From Trichomonas vaginalis G3 (taxonomy: Eukaryota; Parabasalia; Trichomonadida; Trichomonadidae), in the NCBI RefSeq assembly GCF_026262505.1, contig NC_067207.1, positions 34,068,082 through 34,132,081 of the forward strand: DNA of 64,000 bases, written 5' to 3'. Shown in pieces: positions 49,659 to 59,511 of the stretch (the stretch's first letter is position 1; every line of letters begins with the position of its first letter). The notes beneath the pieces were generated by a model. That model was not told the origin of the DNA and searched no databases. It was given only the letters and a program-made list of their open reading frames with translations. Both the position numbers and the translations under genes were made by a program.

Positions 49659-50076
49659 ATGACGAAATTCATCTCAGTAAACAAGTACATGTCAGGACTT
49701 AAAGAAGAACTAGACCCATTCGCTTATTTGAATGTTTACTTCTACCATTTTGAAAAGTCTTCATTCAGCAAAGTTTGGAACATCGAACCAGTTAAGTTTG
49801 CTATTGTGACTAAAAATGGTGCGAAATTTGAAGACTTAGACATAGAAGGTTTGTTAGCAGTCAAAGAAAGTTTTGACAGAAGGTTTTCAAACCTTAAAGA
49901 AGGCAAAGCATACAAACTTGTTATACCTTATGAACAAAGAAAGCAGACGACTATGAATATTTGAGTCTAAGATAGTTGAAGTTCAAGGTAAATTAGGTAA
50001 AAAGATTTTAGAGTCTAAACCAGTGTTTGCTCCTAAAGAGGAAGAGAACATTGACATTGACCCAGAAATGTTCTAA
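49659..50076 (+). pseudogene. 139-residue protein (helicase-ATPase interval), copy B
   Basis: Copy of 12178-12597 with the same TTTTTTTATCCGATAGAAA leader. Interrupted once or so near the C-terminus. Confidence 0.65.
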
Positions 50077-50096
50077 AAATAAAATTTTATTTTTAC

Positions 50097-50549
50097 ATGT
50101 CAAATCTCCCCTTCTCTGGAACTGGTTCAGGTTCTTTCTTCTCTTCTTCTACTTTCTTTTCTTTCTTTTCTCTCTTCTTCTTCTTCTTTTCTGGTGGAGT
50201 TATGTCAAATTTCTCAGAACCATATTTATGTAAAAGTTCTTTGTCCTTTAATAGCTCTTCTATTCTGTTTTCTATTTCATCTTCAAGAACAGCGCATGTG
50301 CCTTCTTTGCATTCTAAGAACTTTGTTGGACTTCATCTTTCCAATCGGCGTCATCTCTGTCAACAAGTCTGTCATTGACAAATTTTAAACTGCTCTTTGT
50401 AATGTTTTATGGTTCTTGTCATATTCCCAGAAACAGAACTTTAGAACAAATTCACCTTTCTTGTTTACACTATGTAAGATTTTATGGTCTACAGATGTTT
50501 TGCTGTCGAAAAGCTTGTCTCGAATATAGATAGCGAAATCGCTAGACAT
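50097..50549 (-). pseudogene. 152-residue charged-tail protein, copy B
   Basis: Copy of 12614-13072; the lysine/glutamate tail is slightly longer. Broken. Divergent from the ATPase with 36 bp between starts. Confidence 0.6.
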
Positions 50550-50585
50550 TTCTTAAAAGATAAAATTTTTAATTTTTCTAAAAAT

Positions 50586-51461
50586 ATGTTAGAAAAAAAG
50601 TTTGCTGACATTGACAAGAAATTTGAGAATGTTTTAAACAAGAACAAGAGGAAGTTGGAAAATGCTCAGATAAAGCCTATACATGACAAGTTCTTATTTG
50701 CTCAGAATGGTATAACAGGTCTAATTGCACCACCTGGGTCGGGTAAGACTTTCACTTATCTTAAAATGGCTGCACAACAACAAGAACTAGATGAGAAGAA
50801 CCCATTCTATGAGTTAGTTGTTATTTGTAGTACTTCTGGTCAATTTGACCAAACCGTCAATTCGTTCAAAGATATTATAAAGAAGTCTAAGTTAGTATGT
50901 ATAAAGGATACTGAGTTGTTAGATTGGATAAAGAAGTACCAAAGAAGAGTTTTGAAGTATAATGCTATAAATGAGTATATAAATTCTAAGTTTAAAGACC
51001 CAAATGAGGAAATGCAGAGAATATTAGAGAAGAAACACTTCAGAAACAAACAGAAAGAGATAGAATACATTTCGAAGAAATTGCAATCGTACGATTGGAA
51101 AACGTACCCTCATAGGTGTCTTCTTATCTTAGATGACTTTGCTTCTCATCCTTTGTTAAAGAACAGAGAACAAGACATGTGTCGAATTCTTAAGAAACTT
51201 AGGCACTTTAACATCTCAGTTGTCATTTGTGTACAGACAGCAAAGAGTTTAAGTAAGGATGTTAAAAGAATACTTACTGACATCATACTTTTCCCTGGAT
51301 TGTCCGAAGACGATTTCATGGAACTTATGAAAGAGTCCATGGCAGGTAAGTTTGACAGACATGAACTATGGGAGAAGTACAAAGTCATACAAGACCCTCA
51401 TACTTCTTTCAGAATTCATATCTACGCGAACAAAGTTCAAATTGTAAAAAGTCAAGCTTGA
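50586..51461 (+). CDS. Genome-packaging ATPase, copy B
   Basis: Open over 291 residues and almost identical to 13109-13984, with Walker A APPGSGKT and Walker B LLILDDFA. The start is ATG 50586 after TTTTTCTAAAAAT. Near identity of two copies about 37 kb apart indicates recent amplification. Confidence 0.88.
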   Translation: MLEKKFADIDKKFENVLNKNKRKLENAQIKPIHDKFLFAQNGITGLIAPPGSGKTFTYLKMAAQQQELDEKNPFYELVVICSTSGQFDQTVNSFKDIIKKSKLVCIKDTELLDWIKKYQRRVLKYNAINEYINSKFKDPNEEMQRILEKKHFRNKQKEIEYISKKLQSYDWKTYPHRCLLILDDFASHPLLKNREQDMCRILKKLRHFNISVVICVQTAKSLSKDVKRILTDIILFPGLSEDDFMELMKESMAGKFDRHELWEKYKVIQDPHTSFRIHIYANKVQIVKSQA

Positions 51462-51474
51462 AAAATAAAGAGTT

Positions 51475-51940
51475 TAGTCTTAGTCTGTTGTGGTGCTGCA
51501 GCTTTCGGTTCTTCTGGCTTTGGAAGACATTCAGGAAGAGGAACGTCGGACATTCGTTTGTGTCCTGTCGGAAGGAAGAACTTTTCCTGTTGGAAGGAAA
51601 AACTTTTCCTGTTGGAAGGAAGGACTCGGAATGTCGGAAGGAAATTTTTTTCCAGTTGTCGGGAAATTTTTTTCCAGTTGTCGGGAAAAATTTTTCCAGT
51701 TGTCGGGAAAAAGTTCTCAATTTTCGAAAATTTGAATGGTTTACGGACGGACAACAGGAAAATTTTTTCCAGTTGTCGGGAAAATTTTTTCTTGTCGGAT
51801 GGAAAAACTTTTTCTGTCGGAAGGAAGAACTTTTCTTGTCGGATGGAAGGACTCGGAATGCCAGAAGGATTTGACAAGGCAATTTACTTTATAGAGCTAC
51901 CTGAGCCATCTGAAGTCAAGCGTAAAAATAAATGGTTCAT
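51475..51940. repeat. CCAGTTGTCGGGAAA array (B)
   Basis: A shorter array of the same two units as in 13985-15049 (TTTTTCCAGTTGTCGGGAAA type and CTGTTGGAAGGAAG type). It lacks the 600-bp duplication and the tRNA-like sequence. Several frames stay open on both strands; no gene is assigned. Note the CCT/PRO-rich minus-strand reading LPECLPKPEEPKAAAPQQT, which also occurs in A. Confidence 0.7.
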
Positions 51941-52768
51941 CTACCCTACTTGTTTGAAGTTGTCAAAATACTCTGTTATTTTTTCCTTCAGTAGCGGTAA
52001 GTCTTCTTTGAAGGTAAGTATTGTACAACCTTTCATATCATAGTGTGTTTGAGGTAACGTATCTTGAACTATTTGTTTCACATCTTCATTCGGTGTCATT
52101 GAAATCGGTAAGTTTTCGCGATAGAACCAATTTCTGTCAGATTTGTAAATCTTAGCAAGGTCGTAAAAGCTTTTGTTGTTTCTTCTGACTAAATGCAACA
52201 TAACCATATCTCTGTCTTCTTCATTTTCCATCTCTTCAGTGTAAATCATATACTTATAGTTCTTTTCCTTTCCTTTTGGTACCGAACGTGGTATTCTTTT
52301 CTGTATGTTTTTGTCTTTGGATTCAATGACTTCATCTTTTGCTTGAAGTTTCTTTTCCATCTCTTCACGTTCTTGTCTATGAATTTCATCTAACATCATG
52401 AAAATATAACAAGCGTAACGAGGTGAAGCCCACATTGCAACAGCATTTACAAGAAGTCTATGTACATACCAACCTCTCAAACCAGGAGCCAAATTCTTGC
52501 GATTTTCGTACGGAATCTCTACCCTCGGTTTTCCGAGGGTAGCAAACATATGAGGAAATTCTTCTAAAAGTTCTTTTGTCTGTTGGTTTTCAAACCAATG
52601 ATATGCTTGCTTTGTAGAACGAAGAGCATTCAAAATACTTTGCATTTGGTACATGTCATCTTTGACCGAACGAATGAGACGTAACTGTTTGTTATACTGA
52701 ACCCACTCGTATTCTTCACTTATAGCTTCATGAACGATAGCAGTTGTTGTGTTCTCTGTTGTTGACAT
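51941..52768 (-). CDS. KilA-N domain protein with DUF3627-like C-terminus, copy B
   Basis: Full-length form (275 residues). N-terminal helical region (YNKQLRLIRSVKDDMYQMQS), KilA-N core LRGWYVHRLLVNAVAMWASP at about 110-130, coiled coil, then the C-terminal domain (YKYMIYTEEMENEEDRDM). DNA-binding is established for the domain; the target is unknown, and the iteron arrays nearby are candidates. Preceded by a T-rich box and ATCCGGAATATAAAGACAG. Only the part from about residue 60 on is shared with 15050-15874. Confidence 0.8.
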   Translation of the reverse strand: MSTTENTTTAIVHEAISEEYEWVQYNKQLRLIRSVKDDMYQMQSILNALRSTKQAYHWFENQQTKELLEEFPHMFATLGKPRVEIPYENRKNLAPGLRGWYVHRLLVNAVAMWASPRYACYIFMMLDEIHRQEREEMEKKLQAKDEVIESKDKNIQKRIPRSVPKGKEKNYKYMIYTEEMENEEDRDMVMLHLVRRNNKSFYDLAKIYKSDRNWFYRENLPISMTPNEDVKQIVQDTLPQTHYDMKGCTILTFKEDLPLLKEKITEYFDNFKQVG

Positions 52769-52856
52769 ATCTGTCTTTATATTCCGGATAAAAAAATAAA
52801 AAAAAATAAAATTAGCGTTATTTTCTGACTTTCACAAAAGACCAAAAATAAACGCT

Positions 52857-53471
52857 TTACATGTATTTTTCAGCAACTTCGTCAAATAATTTTATAGCTT
52901 TATCTATCTCATCTACTTCAAACGTTTCTTTACCTTTTATGGGAGCACCATATATTTTCTCAAACTTTTCAAGTAGTTCTGTTTCAGCAGCTCTCATATC
53001 GTTAACGAACACAACCTTAACTCTATTGACTGTACTGTCATATCTTTGAGTTATATTATATGTTCTTCCTATCTTATATCTCTTTGTATTGAAGTCCTTC
53101 GGTTTCTGAACGATGTAAAGTAAGCCTTCACTGCAACGTTCTGAGTCGAATAAACCATATGTTATGAAGTTATATCCAACAACTGGGTCTAACCATAACA
53201 AAACTATTGGTATAAGACTTTTGTCGATGAGATATGCTGTAGTTCCATAGAATCTTACCGATATCATAAGCTCAGGATTTCTTGTCAAAATTTTCTGACT
53301 AGAAGCAGTTCTAACCCAGTCGTGGGATGTTTTCTTTCCAAATGGAGATATAATGTCTGACAAAGAATATTTATTGTATTTCTTTGAGTATCTTACGTTT
53401 AAATCACCTATTCTAACCAATTTAGTGTTATTGTCTATCTTTTTAACTGTTTCAAACTCAGTGTTTGTCAT
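52857..53471 (-). CDS. KilA-N-like plus T5orf172 (GIY-YIG family) protein
   Basis: 204 residues. The first 110 form a KilA-N-like domain (VRYSKKYNKYSLSDIISPFG, LMISVRFYGTTAYLIDKSLI). The last 80 match the T5orf172/MUG113 branch of the GIY-YIG nuclease superfamily (GLLYIVQKPKDF, YKIGRTYNITQRYDST, VNDMRAAETELLEKF). Such fusions are common in phages and giant viruses, where they may cut or regulate DNA. It is absent from A. It sits in the accessory island next to KilA-N and the 304-residue gene on the same strand. The open frame is whole. Confidence 0.78.
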   Translation of the reverse strand: MTNTEFETVKKIDNNTKLVRIGDLNVRYSKKYNKYSLSDIISPFGKKTSHDWVRTASSQKILTRNPELMISVRFYGTTAYLIDKSLIPIVLLWLDPVVGYNFITYGLFDSERCSEGLLYIVQKPKDFNTKRYKIGRTYNITQRYDSTVNRVKVVFVNDMRAAETELLEKFEKIYGAPIKGKETFEVDEIDKAIKLFDEVAEKYM

Positions 53472-53499
53472 TTCCTGTTCTTACATACAAAATAAAAAA

Positions 53500-53917
53500 A
53501 AAATATTTTAAAAAAACTAGCTTTATTTTTTCTATCTTAAGGAAATTCATGATTTTCATAGAGTTTTAGGCGACCAGGATTTCTTACCTACTCGCTGTTC
53601 TTCATGATTTTCATAGAGTTTTGGCGAGTAAGATTTTCTATCTTGTATAAAAGATATGATTTCAGGGATTTTTTTGACGAAGTGCAAAAGTTCTCTTCGT
53701 AAAAAAATAACAGTTATATAATGAAATTTGGTCATTTTTTCAATAAAAATAATGTTTATGTTAGAATGTTAGATCTAACATGTTTTCTAACATGTTTTCT
53801 AACATGGTCTAAAACACACAAAACTCATGAAATTTCATACGGAATTCAATAAAAATAATGTTTATGTTAGAATGTTAGATCTAACATGTTTTCTAACATG
53901 TTTTCTAACATAACTAT
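53500..53917. repeat. Left iteron array (TGTTAGAAAACA type) of B
   Basis: Clusters of the 12-bp unit, read here as TGTTTTCTAACA, with palindrome TGTTAGATCTAACA and the segment ATAAAAATAATGTTTATGTT. They lie at about 53751-53810 and 53860-53915, with repeated CATAGAGTTTTGGCGA pieces before them. The first base after the last unit is three bases from the stop codon of the 304-residue gene. Confidence 0.8.
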
Positions 53918-54832
53918 TTACAAGCGTTTTACATGGTATATGTTGCGATGGTTCATGACTCTAAACAATTTCGTAGCTTCTATTTCTTCTGTCAGTACAT
54001 CGAATGTTTTAACAATGCCGAAGGTTTCTTTATATTTCTTCTTGACATCTGAAAGAAGGAAATCGTCAGCTGTTGGATAGTTTTTGTTTAGAAATGTCAA
54101 CATGTCCATTTTATCTTCTGCTGGTTTCTCTGCTTCTTTCTTTAAATCTGCATAGTCGTTTCGCATACGTTCTATCTCTTTGACGGAGTAGTTATATTTC
54201 CTCATTGCTGCTTTACATTTTGAACATTGCGGATTCATTTTTGCGTTATATTCTGAAACCTTACCTGCTAAAACAACTAAGGCGTCAATGGTTTTCTTCA
54301 TCTCGAACATAGCGGGTTTTATTTGTTCGTTCCATACCTTACCCCTACTATCTTTATCTCTTATTTCCCAAACACATTTTGCAACTAACGAAACAAAGTT
54401 GTCGTAGGTCTTAAATTCTTCGGATTTGTAAAGGTCAGAGATGTTCTTATATACCATGTCGCAATCTTTGTCCATAACCTTATGGTTGCAATGAAAACCA
54501 AGGAATTCATAATTTACCTTTCGTATGAACTTCTTTATTTCTACTGAGTCAGTTGCTTTGACTTCTATTTCATCGAATTCTGGAATAGTAAGCTTTTGTT
54601 GTTGGATTTCAGGAAGTTTAGGTAGATGGTCGATGAGGTCCTGCATTTCATAAAGATACTGTTCATTTGTTTCATCTTTCGCACTACAGTCTAAATTACT
54701 TGTTAAAAGTTCTTGCTTTATCTTCTGGATTTTTGTTTCGAAAGTATATGAAGAAGGAATGAAGCTTTTCATCTCTACTAACATTGAAGTTGGGTTCATG
54801 ACTAACGAGTTTGGTGCTGTTGTTGCTAACAT
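53918..54832 (-). CDS. 304-residue accessory protein with CxxC motif, minus orientation
   Basis: Same protein as 16548-17462, with NPQCSKCKAAMRK and the C-terminal RNIYHVKRL, but read from the other strand relative to its neighbours (KilA-N and 286-residue genes keep the same orientation in A and B). Its own leader TATTTTTATTGTAAGAAC moves with it. It is flanked by inverted iteron arrays of the B type. The open frame is whole. Function unknown; zinc-binding is possible. Confidence 0.75.
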   Translation of the reverse strand: MLATTAPNSLVMNPTSMLVEMKSFIPSSYTFETKIQKIKQELLTSNLDCSAKDETNEQYLYEMQDLIDHLPKLPEIQQQKLTIPEFDEIEVKATDSVEIKKFIRKVNYEFLGFHCNHKVMDKDCDMVYKNISDLYKSEEFKTYDNFVSLVAKCVWEIRDKDSRGKVWNEQIKPAMFEMKKTIDALVVLAGKVSEYNAKMNPQCSKCKAAMRKYNYSVKEIERMRNDYADLKKEAEKPAEDKMDMLTFLNKNYPTADDFLLSDVKKKYKETFGIVKTFDVLTEEIEATKLFRVMNHRNIYHVKRL

Positions 54833-55204
54833 GTTCTTACAATAAAAATAAAAAATATTTTTTTAAAAAAACTAACTTTATTTTTTATTTCGGGAAAATT
54901 CATGAAAATTCAAGAGTTTTAGACCATGTTAGAAAACGTGTTAGAAAACATGTTAGATCTAACATTCTAACATAAACATTATTTTTGGGTCTTTTACGCT
55001 CATTACGAAGAAGTCTTGACAAAACATTTACGAAGAAGTCTTGACAAAACATTTACGAAGAAGTCTTGACAAAACATTTACGAAGAAGTTTCGACAAATT
55101 CAAGAGTTTTCTACGATGTTAGAAAACATGTTAGAAAACATGTTAGATCTAACATTCTAACATAAACATTATTTTTTTGAATTCAATAAAAATAAATGGT
55201 TCAT
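54833..55204. repeat. Right iteron array of B with 25-bp tandem repeat
   Basis: Clusters of TGTTAGAAAACA with TGTTAGATCTAACA at about 54923-54975 and 55118-55165, in the orientation opposite to 53500-53917. Between them is a 25-bp direct repeat (ACGAAGAAGTCTTGACAAAA...) starting at 55005, 55030, 55055 and a partial unit at 55080. Confidence 0.85.
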
Positions 55205-55867
55205 TTACTCACAATATTTTTGTACAAAACGACCCCAAACTTTTAACTTCTTTTCTGCAGCTTCTAATGCTATCTTAGCGAGTTCATATTCTCTAAATTC
55301 TCTCTTTAAATCTTCTTGTTCCCATTGGTCTAGTTCGTATGGAGAATCTCTATAACCATAACATATCTCACGTTCATGTTCTATTTGTTTTTCGCACATT
55401 TTTCTAACTTCTTGTTCGAACAAAGGTTTAGCATTCTCTACTGTATCTTCAAGTTCTTCTTCATCTAATTTCTCATGAACTTTCTTGTCTATGGAGTCCA
55501 TAATTTTTCCAACTGCTATACAATATTTTGGAGAAGCCCACATTGCAATATAGTTTACAAGTCTTGGGTCTACATACATTCCTCTAACCTGTTTGATTTC
55601 ATCCGGAATTCCTGCATGAATTTTGTATAAAAAGCAACCCGCTGTTTTCCGCGGGTTGGTATATTCTTCACAAAATGCCTTAAAATACTCTTCCCAGGAC
55701 TTATTTTCCAACAACCTTCTAAAGTCTTTCCTAAACTGCTGACACATCTTTGTTGCATTTATATAACCATCCTTGTCTCTACATAAGACTTCAATACCGT
55801 TGTAAGTGCCTTTTGTGAATGTTTCGCCATTAGATTTGTTCGTGAACGTTTTTGCTTCGACTGTCAT
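55205..55867 (-). CDS. KilA-N domain protein (220 residues), only in B
   Basis: KilA-N core: NGIEVLCRDKDGYINATKMC at about 25-45, then VRGMYVDPRLVNYIAMWASP at about 94-115. A helical, charged C-terminus (EREICYGYRDSPYELDQWEQ) follows and has no DUF3627 domain. Different from the KilA-N protein at 51941, so each element may carry more than one. Pieces of its coding sequence (the FCEEYTNP region) recur as debris at 55960-56040, 56215-56290 and in A at 15930-16010. Leader TATTTTTATTGTAAGAACAGAAA. Confidence 0.78.
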   Translation of the reverse strand: MTVEAKTFTNKSNGETFTKGTYNGIEVLCRDKDGYINATKMCQQFRKDFRRLLENKSWEEYFKAFCEEYTNPRKTAGCFLYKIHAGIPDEIKQVRGMYVDPRLVNYIAMWASPKYCIAVGKIMDSIDKKVHEKLDEEELEDTVENAKPLFEQEVRKMCEKQIEHEREICYGYRDSPYELDQWEQEDLKREFREYELAKIALEAAEKKLKVWGRFVQKYCE

Positions 55868-55904
55868 TTTCTGTTCTTACAATAAAAATAAAAAATATTT
55901 TTGA

Positions 55905-55982
55905 GTGGCTTAACCGTCGGACATCCGTTTGTGGCTTAACCGTCGGACATCCGTTTGTGGCTTAACCGTCGGACATCCGTTT
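55905..55982. repeat. Three 26-bp tandem units
   Basis: Identical units starting GTGGCTTAACCGTCGGACAT at 55905, 55931 and 55957, each 26 bp; a fourth begins GTGGCTCGACC. Confidence 0.95.
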
Positions 55983-56418
55983 GTGGCTCGACCTCAAAAC
56001 AAGCATTTTGTGAAGAATATACCAACCCGCGGGTTGCTTTTTTTATACAAAATTCAAGAGTTTTGTGTGTTTTCTACGATGTTGTCAAAATGTCGTGTTG
56101 TCACACTTTTTAAAAGAAGTTAAAATGACCTGGTGACCTGGTTCCACCTAAAATATATTTTTGCCGAATTCAAGAGTTTTGGTTGAAAAATACGGTAGGG
56201 CCAAAAATGGCTCGACCTCAAAACAAGCATTTTGTGAAGAATATACCAACCGCCGGAATTCCGACGGTTGCTTTTTTTATACAAAATTCATGAGTTTTGT
56301 GTGTTTTCTACGATGTTGTCAAAATGTCATGTTGTCACACTTTTTCAGAGAAGTTAAAATGACCGAGGCACATAGGCACATAGGCACACCTAAAAAACAT
56401 CTAACCAAAACTCATTTT
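55983..56418. repeat. KilA-N debris and hairpin repeats
   Basis: Two similar blocks (about 55983-56120 and 56160-56350) contain a piece of KilA-N coding sequence, CAAAATTCAAGAGTTTTGTGTG, and TACGATGTTGTCAAAATGTC. A near-perfect hairpin, CAACCGCCGGAATTCCGACGGTTG in parts, followed by seven T, lies near 56248-56278. No gene. Confidence 0.7.
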
Positions 56419-57279
56419 TCAATACTTTTTCAGCACTTTTCCGTAGTTGTATATGAAAGACAATTCGAGATAAAAGTCATAGTACAATGGAATAATATGC
56501 TGCACACCGTTTGTTGTGAACCAAACTTGAAAGTCAGAGAAACTGTTACTAGGTGGTTCGTAGAATTTAGAAGCAAAGTCATAAAAGTCCTTACCGATAC
56601 ATAGAAAACTGTTGTTGCTTGAACTGAAACTTGCATGACACATAACATTTTGAGGGTCAAACACGTTTCTATAAACCATCAAATCTGTTGGTGGGCGTAT
56701 AAATTTAAACGGACCGTCAGGTGGTAATGGTTCGTTCTGGTTTAGTAACCGAAGAAATTGTGCCCAAGAACGTTTGTCTACTTCCCAAAATAAAAACTGT
56801 GTATCTCTTGGAGGGTTATTTTCAATCCTTTGAAATGAAACTGTGGAGTTCATCTTGTCATATTCTAGTTTCAGATAGTATGTTCCATTTAGTAAAGAGT
56901 CGTATTTTTCTTGAAATTCCCAGTAGTATTTGTTTATTTGAGTTTGAAAGTCATTTAGAGTCTTCTCAAGGTTTTCGTCTGAACGAATTGTAAAGATTCT
57001 CATTTCATCAAATTTGTCTATTAGACCATCAGAATCTTTATACTGCCCATGAAAATATACTGCGAACATAAAAGCGTTAGTTCTATTTGAAAACAAAACT
57101 CTTCTAAATCCTATTGCCTTTGCATCTGAAGGACTTTGAAGCCAACGAATTGGATAGTCAAACCTGTAAGCACCGGATGAAATTTCTTCATCTGAAATAG
57201 TCCTACCGGCGTTTGTAAAGATATAGTCTAACGGTTTTGTATCTGCTACTTTTGTTCTTTGTTTTTCAACCTGAAACAT
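56419..57279 (-). CDS. 286-residue Polinton protein, paralogue family 1, copy B
   Basis: Open and nearly identical to 18059-18919 (VADTKPLDYIFTNAGR near the start, SDFQVWFTTNGVQHIIPLYY near the end). Here the 3' end is not repeated in the neighbouring array, unlike in A. Likely a virion protein; not named. Confidence 0.7.
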   Translation of the reverse strand: MFQVEKQRTKVADTKPLDYIFTNAGRTISDEEISSGAYRFDYPIRWLQSPSDAKAIGFRRVLFSNRTNAFMFAVYFHGQYKDSDGLIDKFDEMRIFTIRSDENLEKTLNDFQTQINKYYWEFQEKYDSLLNGTYYLKLEYDKMNSTVSFQRIENNPPRDTQFLFWEVDKRSWAQFLRLLNQNEPLPPDGPFKFIRPPTDLMVYRNVFDPQNVMCHASFSSSNNSFLCIGKDFYDFASKFYEPPSNSFSDFQVWFTTNGVQHIIPLYYDFYLELSFIYNYGKVLKKY

Positions 57280-57336
57280 TTAATATATGTAAAAATATAC
57301 TGTTTTAAAAAAAACGTTTTTACTTCATGCAATGTT

Positions 57337-59481
57337 TTATTTCATACAATGTTTTATTTCTGTGCCGTCTTCAAGTATGCCCCAGTACTTACGCTTGGAG
57401 AGGACATGAACTTCTGAAAATACCTTATCTAGCTTAAAACAGCCCATCTTCTCACCGACTAAACCCATTTCAATGAGTTTGTTGTACCCTTCTTCGTTCG
57501 TCATGAGTGCGTCAATGTTCTCATAGTAAACCTTCACTTTGGATTTAACCTCTGAGAAGAATTTGTTGTAGTTGTCAAGGACTGCCTTTGCGAACTGAGG
57601 GTAGGACCAATGTTCGACAATAGGTTTTAATGTGGTTACTAAGCCACTTTGACCTTGAGTGAATTCGTACTTCAAAACAAAAGGGGAGAACCTTTCAACA
57701 AAGTTGTCGACCTTCTCATAATGTTTACTCTTCATCTTTTGAGGTTTTTTAATGGAATATCCCCATGTCGAATTCATAAGCAATTTGAGTGTCATTGCAA
57801 GTTTGGGGTTTGAAGCTTTCCTAATATCATATAGTTGTTGTATGACCTTTCCAACTGTATAGTTCCTTCCCGGGAACTCACCATCTTCGTTTGGAATTCC
57901 AGTCGGGATATATTGGACAAACCTCATGTATGCAGCGTTAAGGTCGACATAGTATATCTTTTCATCTGAGTCGAACTTGTCGCATCCAATCGGACCAGTT
58001 CGTGGAAATTCAAGTGAGTCTCTTATCTTCTGAGAAACTTCTCCTGTTATCTCATAAACATCGTCGAAGCAACCTGTTTCATATAAAACCTTCTGACCTA
58101 ACTCAGATGCTCTCCAATACAATTTGACGTCAATTGGATGTCTCAATGGAAGTTTGTTTATAGCATCTTGAAGTTCTTGCAACCTCATTGGAAGTTCTTC
58201 TGGTTCAGGTTGGTATCCGAACAATCCAACTCCTTTTGGAATTGTGTACTTCTTTTGTACTAGAACTTTGTCTGGAACAACTTTTGGTCTTACCAACAAT
58301 GAAAAGTTTGTTTCGTCTTTTGGTACAAAAGTTTCTGTCAGCTTGTCATCTGGAATCGGTTCCAACAAACCTTTCTCGAAAAGAATGTTAACAGCTCTGA
58401 CAATGTTACACTTACCTTTTCCGAACATAAGACTTTCGTTCAACATGAAGTGGTTGTGGACAATTGCAATCTTCAACCATGGTAAGTCTTTGTCAACAAC
58501 ATAGTCGTCATGTGAAGAACCTTTAGCTGTAGGTATGTTGACTCGGATATTGACATTTGCCAACGGTGCAATTTTTGCCAATTGACCTCTGAGCATGTAC
58601 CTTGTCTTCACACATGACTCAAGATACTTCATTTTCTCTTCTGTAACAAGACCAGAGTTCCTGAGACATGTAAGAATGCAAGGTTCATTGACAATTGTTT
58701 CAATTGAATTGTAAATTCCATACCTTGTCAAGTCAATGTCAGACTTATTTATGAAGGGGAAGTATCCAGCATGTTGTCTGACTGCTTGAGGGTTAGGTTG
58801 GTACCATTCAAACTTTACGCTTGCAATTCCTTCAATTGCATTCAAAATATCTGAGTCGGAGTCAAACATTTGTTCTCTCTTTGTAGTCTTGAAAGCGTCA
58901 AGAAGTTGTGCGGCTGTTGTGACATTGCCATGGGCATAGTATATATGACCATCTAAATCTGTTATGGTTAGTCTGAGATTGTATCCTTTCTTATTTCCGT
59001 CTTGTATGGCAGCAAGTACACCCATGAAGCCTTCTTTGTTCTTTCCTTCGTCAAAGTTTACTGTAAAGGTTCGACCAGATGTAATTTGACTTCTAACTTC
59101 ACGATACTTTTCATATGCATATCTTGTTCTTTCCATGGGAGCATGACCATCCTCTGCACTACCTTTTTTCCTTCTCAAAGGATGCAACTGTTCGTTATGT
59201 TTCCAGTAGAACCTGGCAAAGCCGTCGTGTCCTTCAACCTGCGGCTCACTAACATCGAAAGGCAAGTTCATAAGACGCTCTTCTTCTAATCTCTCTAGTC
59301 TGTTTGGATAATTGGCGCGCGCTGTTTTTATGTCCATTTCGTAGGTCAGACCAGACAGTTTGTCATAGACTTTTATGGGTCTTCCCTTCCTATATTTAAA
59401 ATTCTTCGAAACTCTCCAACCATATCTTTGCAACTCTGCTTTTATTCTAGCAGATTTTCTATCCATTCTATATGGGGGCAT
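57337..59481 (-). CDS. Protein-primed DNA polymerase B (714 residues), copy B
   Basis: Open. Motif A YYVDLNAAYM, motif B KLLMNSTWGYS, motif C-like YYENIDALMT and KRKYWG as in A. The 3' end has a short duplicated ATGCAATGTTTTATTTC stretch (57324-57361). Upstream lie the 194- and 50-residue genes on the same strand. The 20-kb-apart sisters differ at few sites. Confidence 0.88.
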   Translation of the reverse strand: MPPYRMDRKSARIKAELQRYGWRVSKNFKYRKGRPIKVYDKLSGLTYEMDIKTARANYPNRLERLEEERLMNLPFDVSEPQVEGHDGFARFYWKHNEQLHPLRRKKGSAEDGHAPMERTRYAYEKYREVRSQITSGRTFTVNFDEGKNKEGFMGVLAAIQDGNKKGYNLRLTITDLDGHIYYAHGNVTTAAQLLDAFKTTKREQMFDSDSDILNAIEGIASVKFEWYQPNPQAVRQHAGYFPFINKSDIDLTRYGIYNSIETIVNEPCILTCLRNSGLVTEEKMKYLESCVKTRYMLRGQLAKIAPLANVNIRVNIPTAKGSSHDDYVVDKDLPWLKIAIVHNHFMLNESLMFGKGKCNIVRAVNILFEKGLLEPIPDDKLTETFVPKDETNFSLLVRPKVVPDKVLVQKKYTIPKGVGLFGYQPEPEELPMRLQELQDAINKLPLRHPIDVKLYWRASELGQKVLYETGCFDDVYEITGEVSQKIRDSLEFPRTGPIGCDKFDSDEKIYYVDLNAAYMRFVQYIPTGIPNEDGEFPGRNYTVGKVIQQLYDIRKASNPKLAMTLKLLMNSTWGYSIKKPQKMKSKHYEKVDNFVERFSPFVLKYEFTQGQSGLVTTLKPIVEHWSYPQFAKAVLDNYNKFFSEVKSKVKVYYENIDALMTNEEGYNKLIEMGLVGEKMGCFKLDKVFSEVHVLSKRKYWGILEDGTEIKHCMK

Positions 59482-59511
59482 TTTTATAAAAATAAAAAAA
59501 TATTTTTTCCT

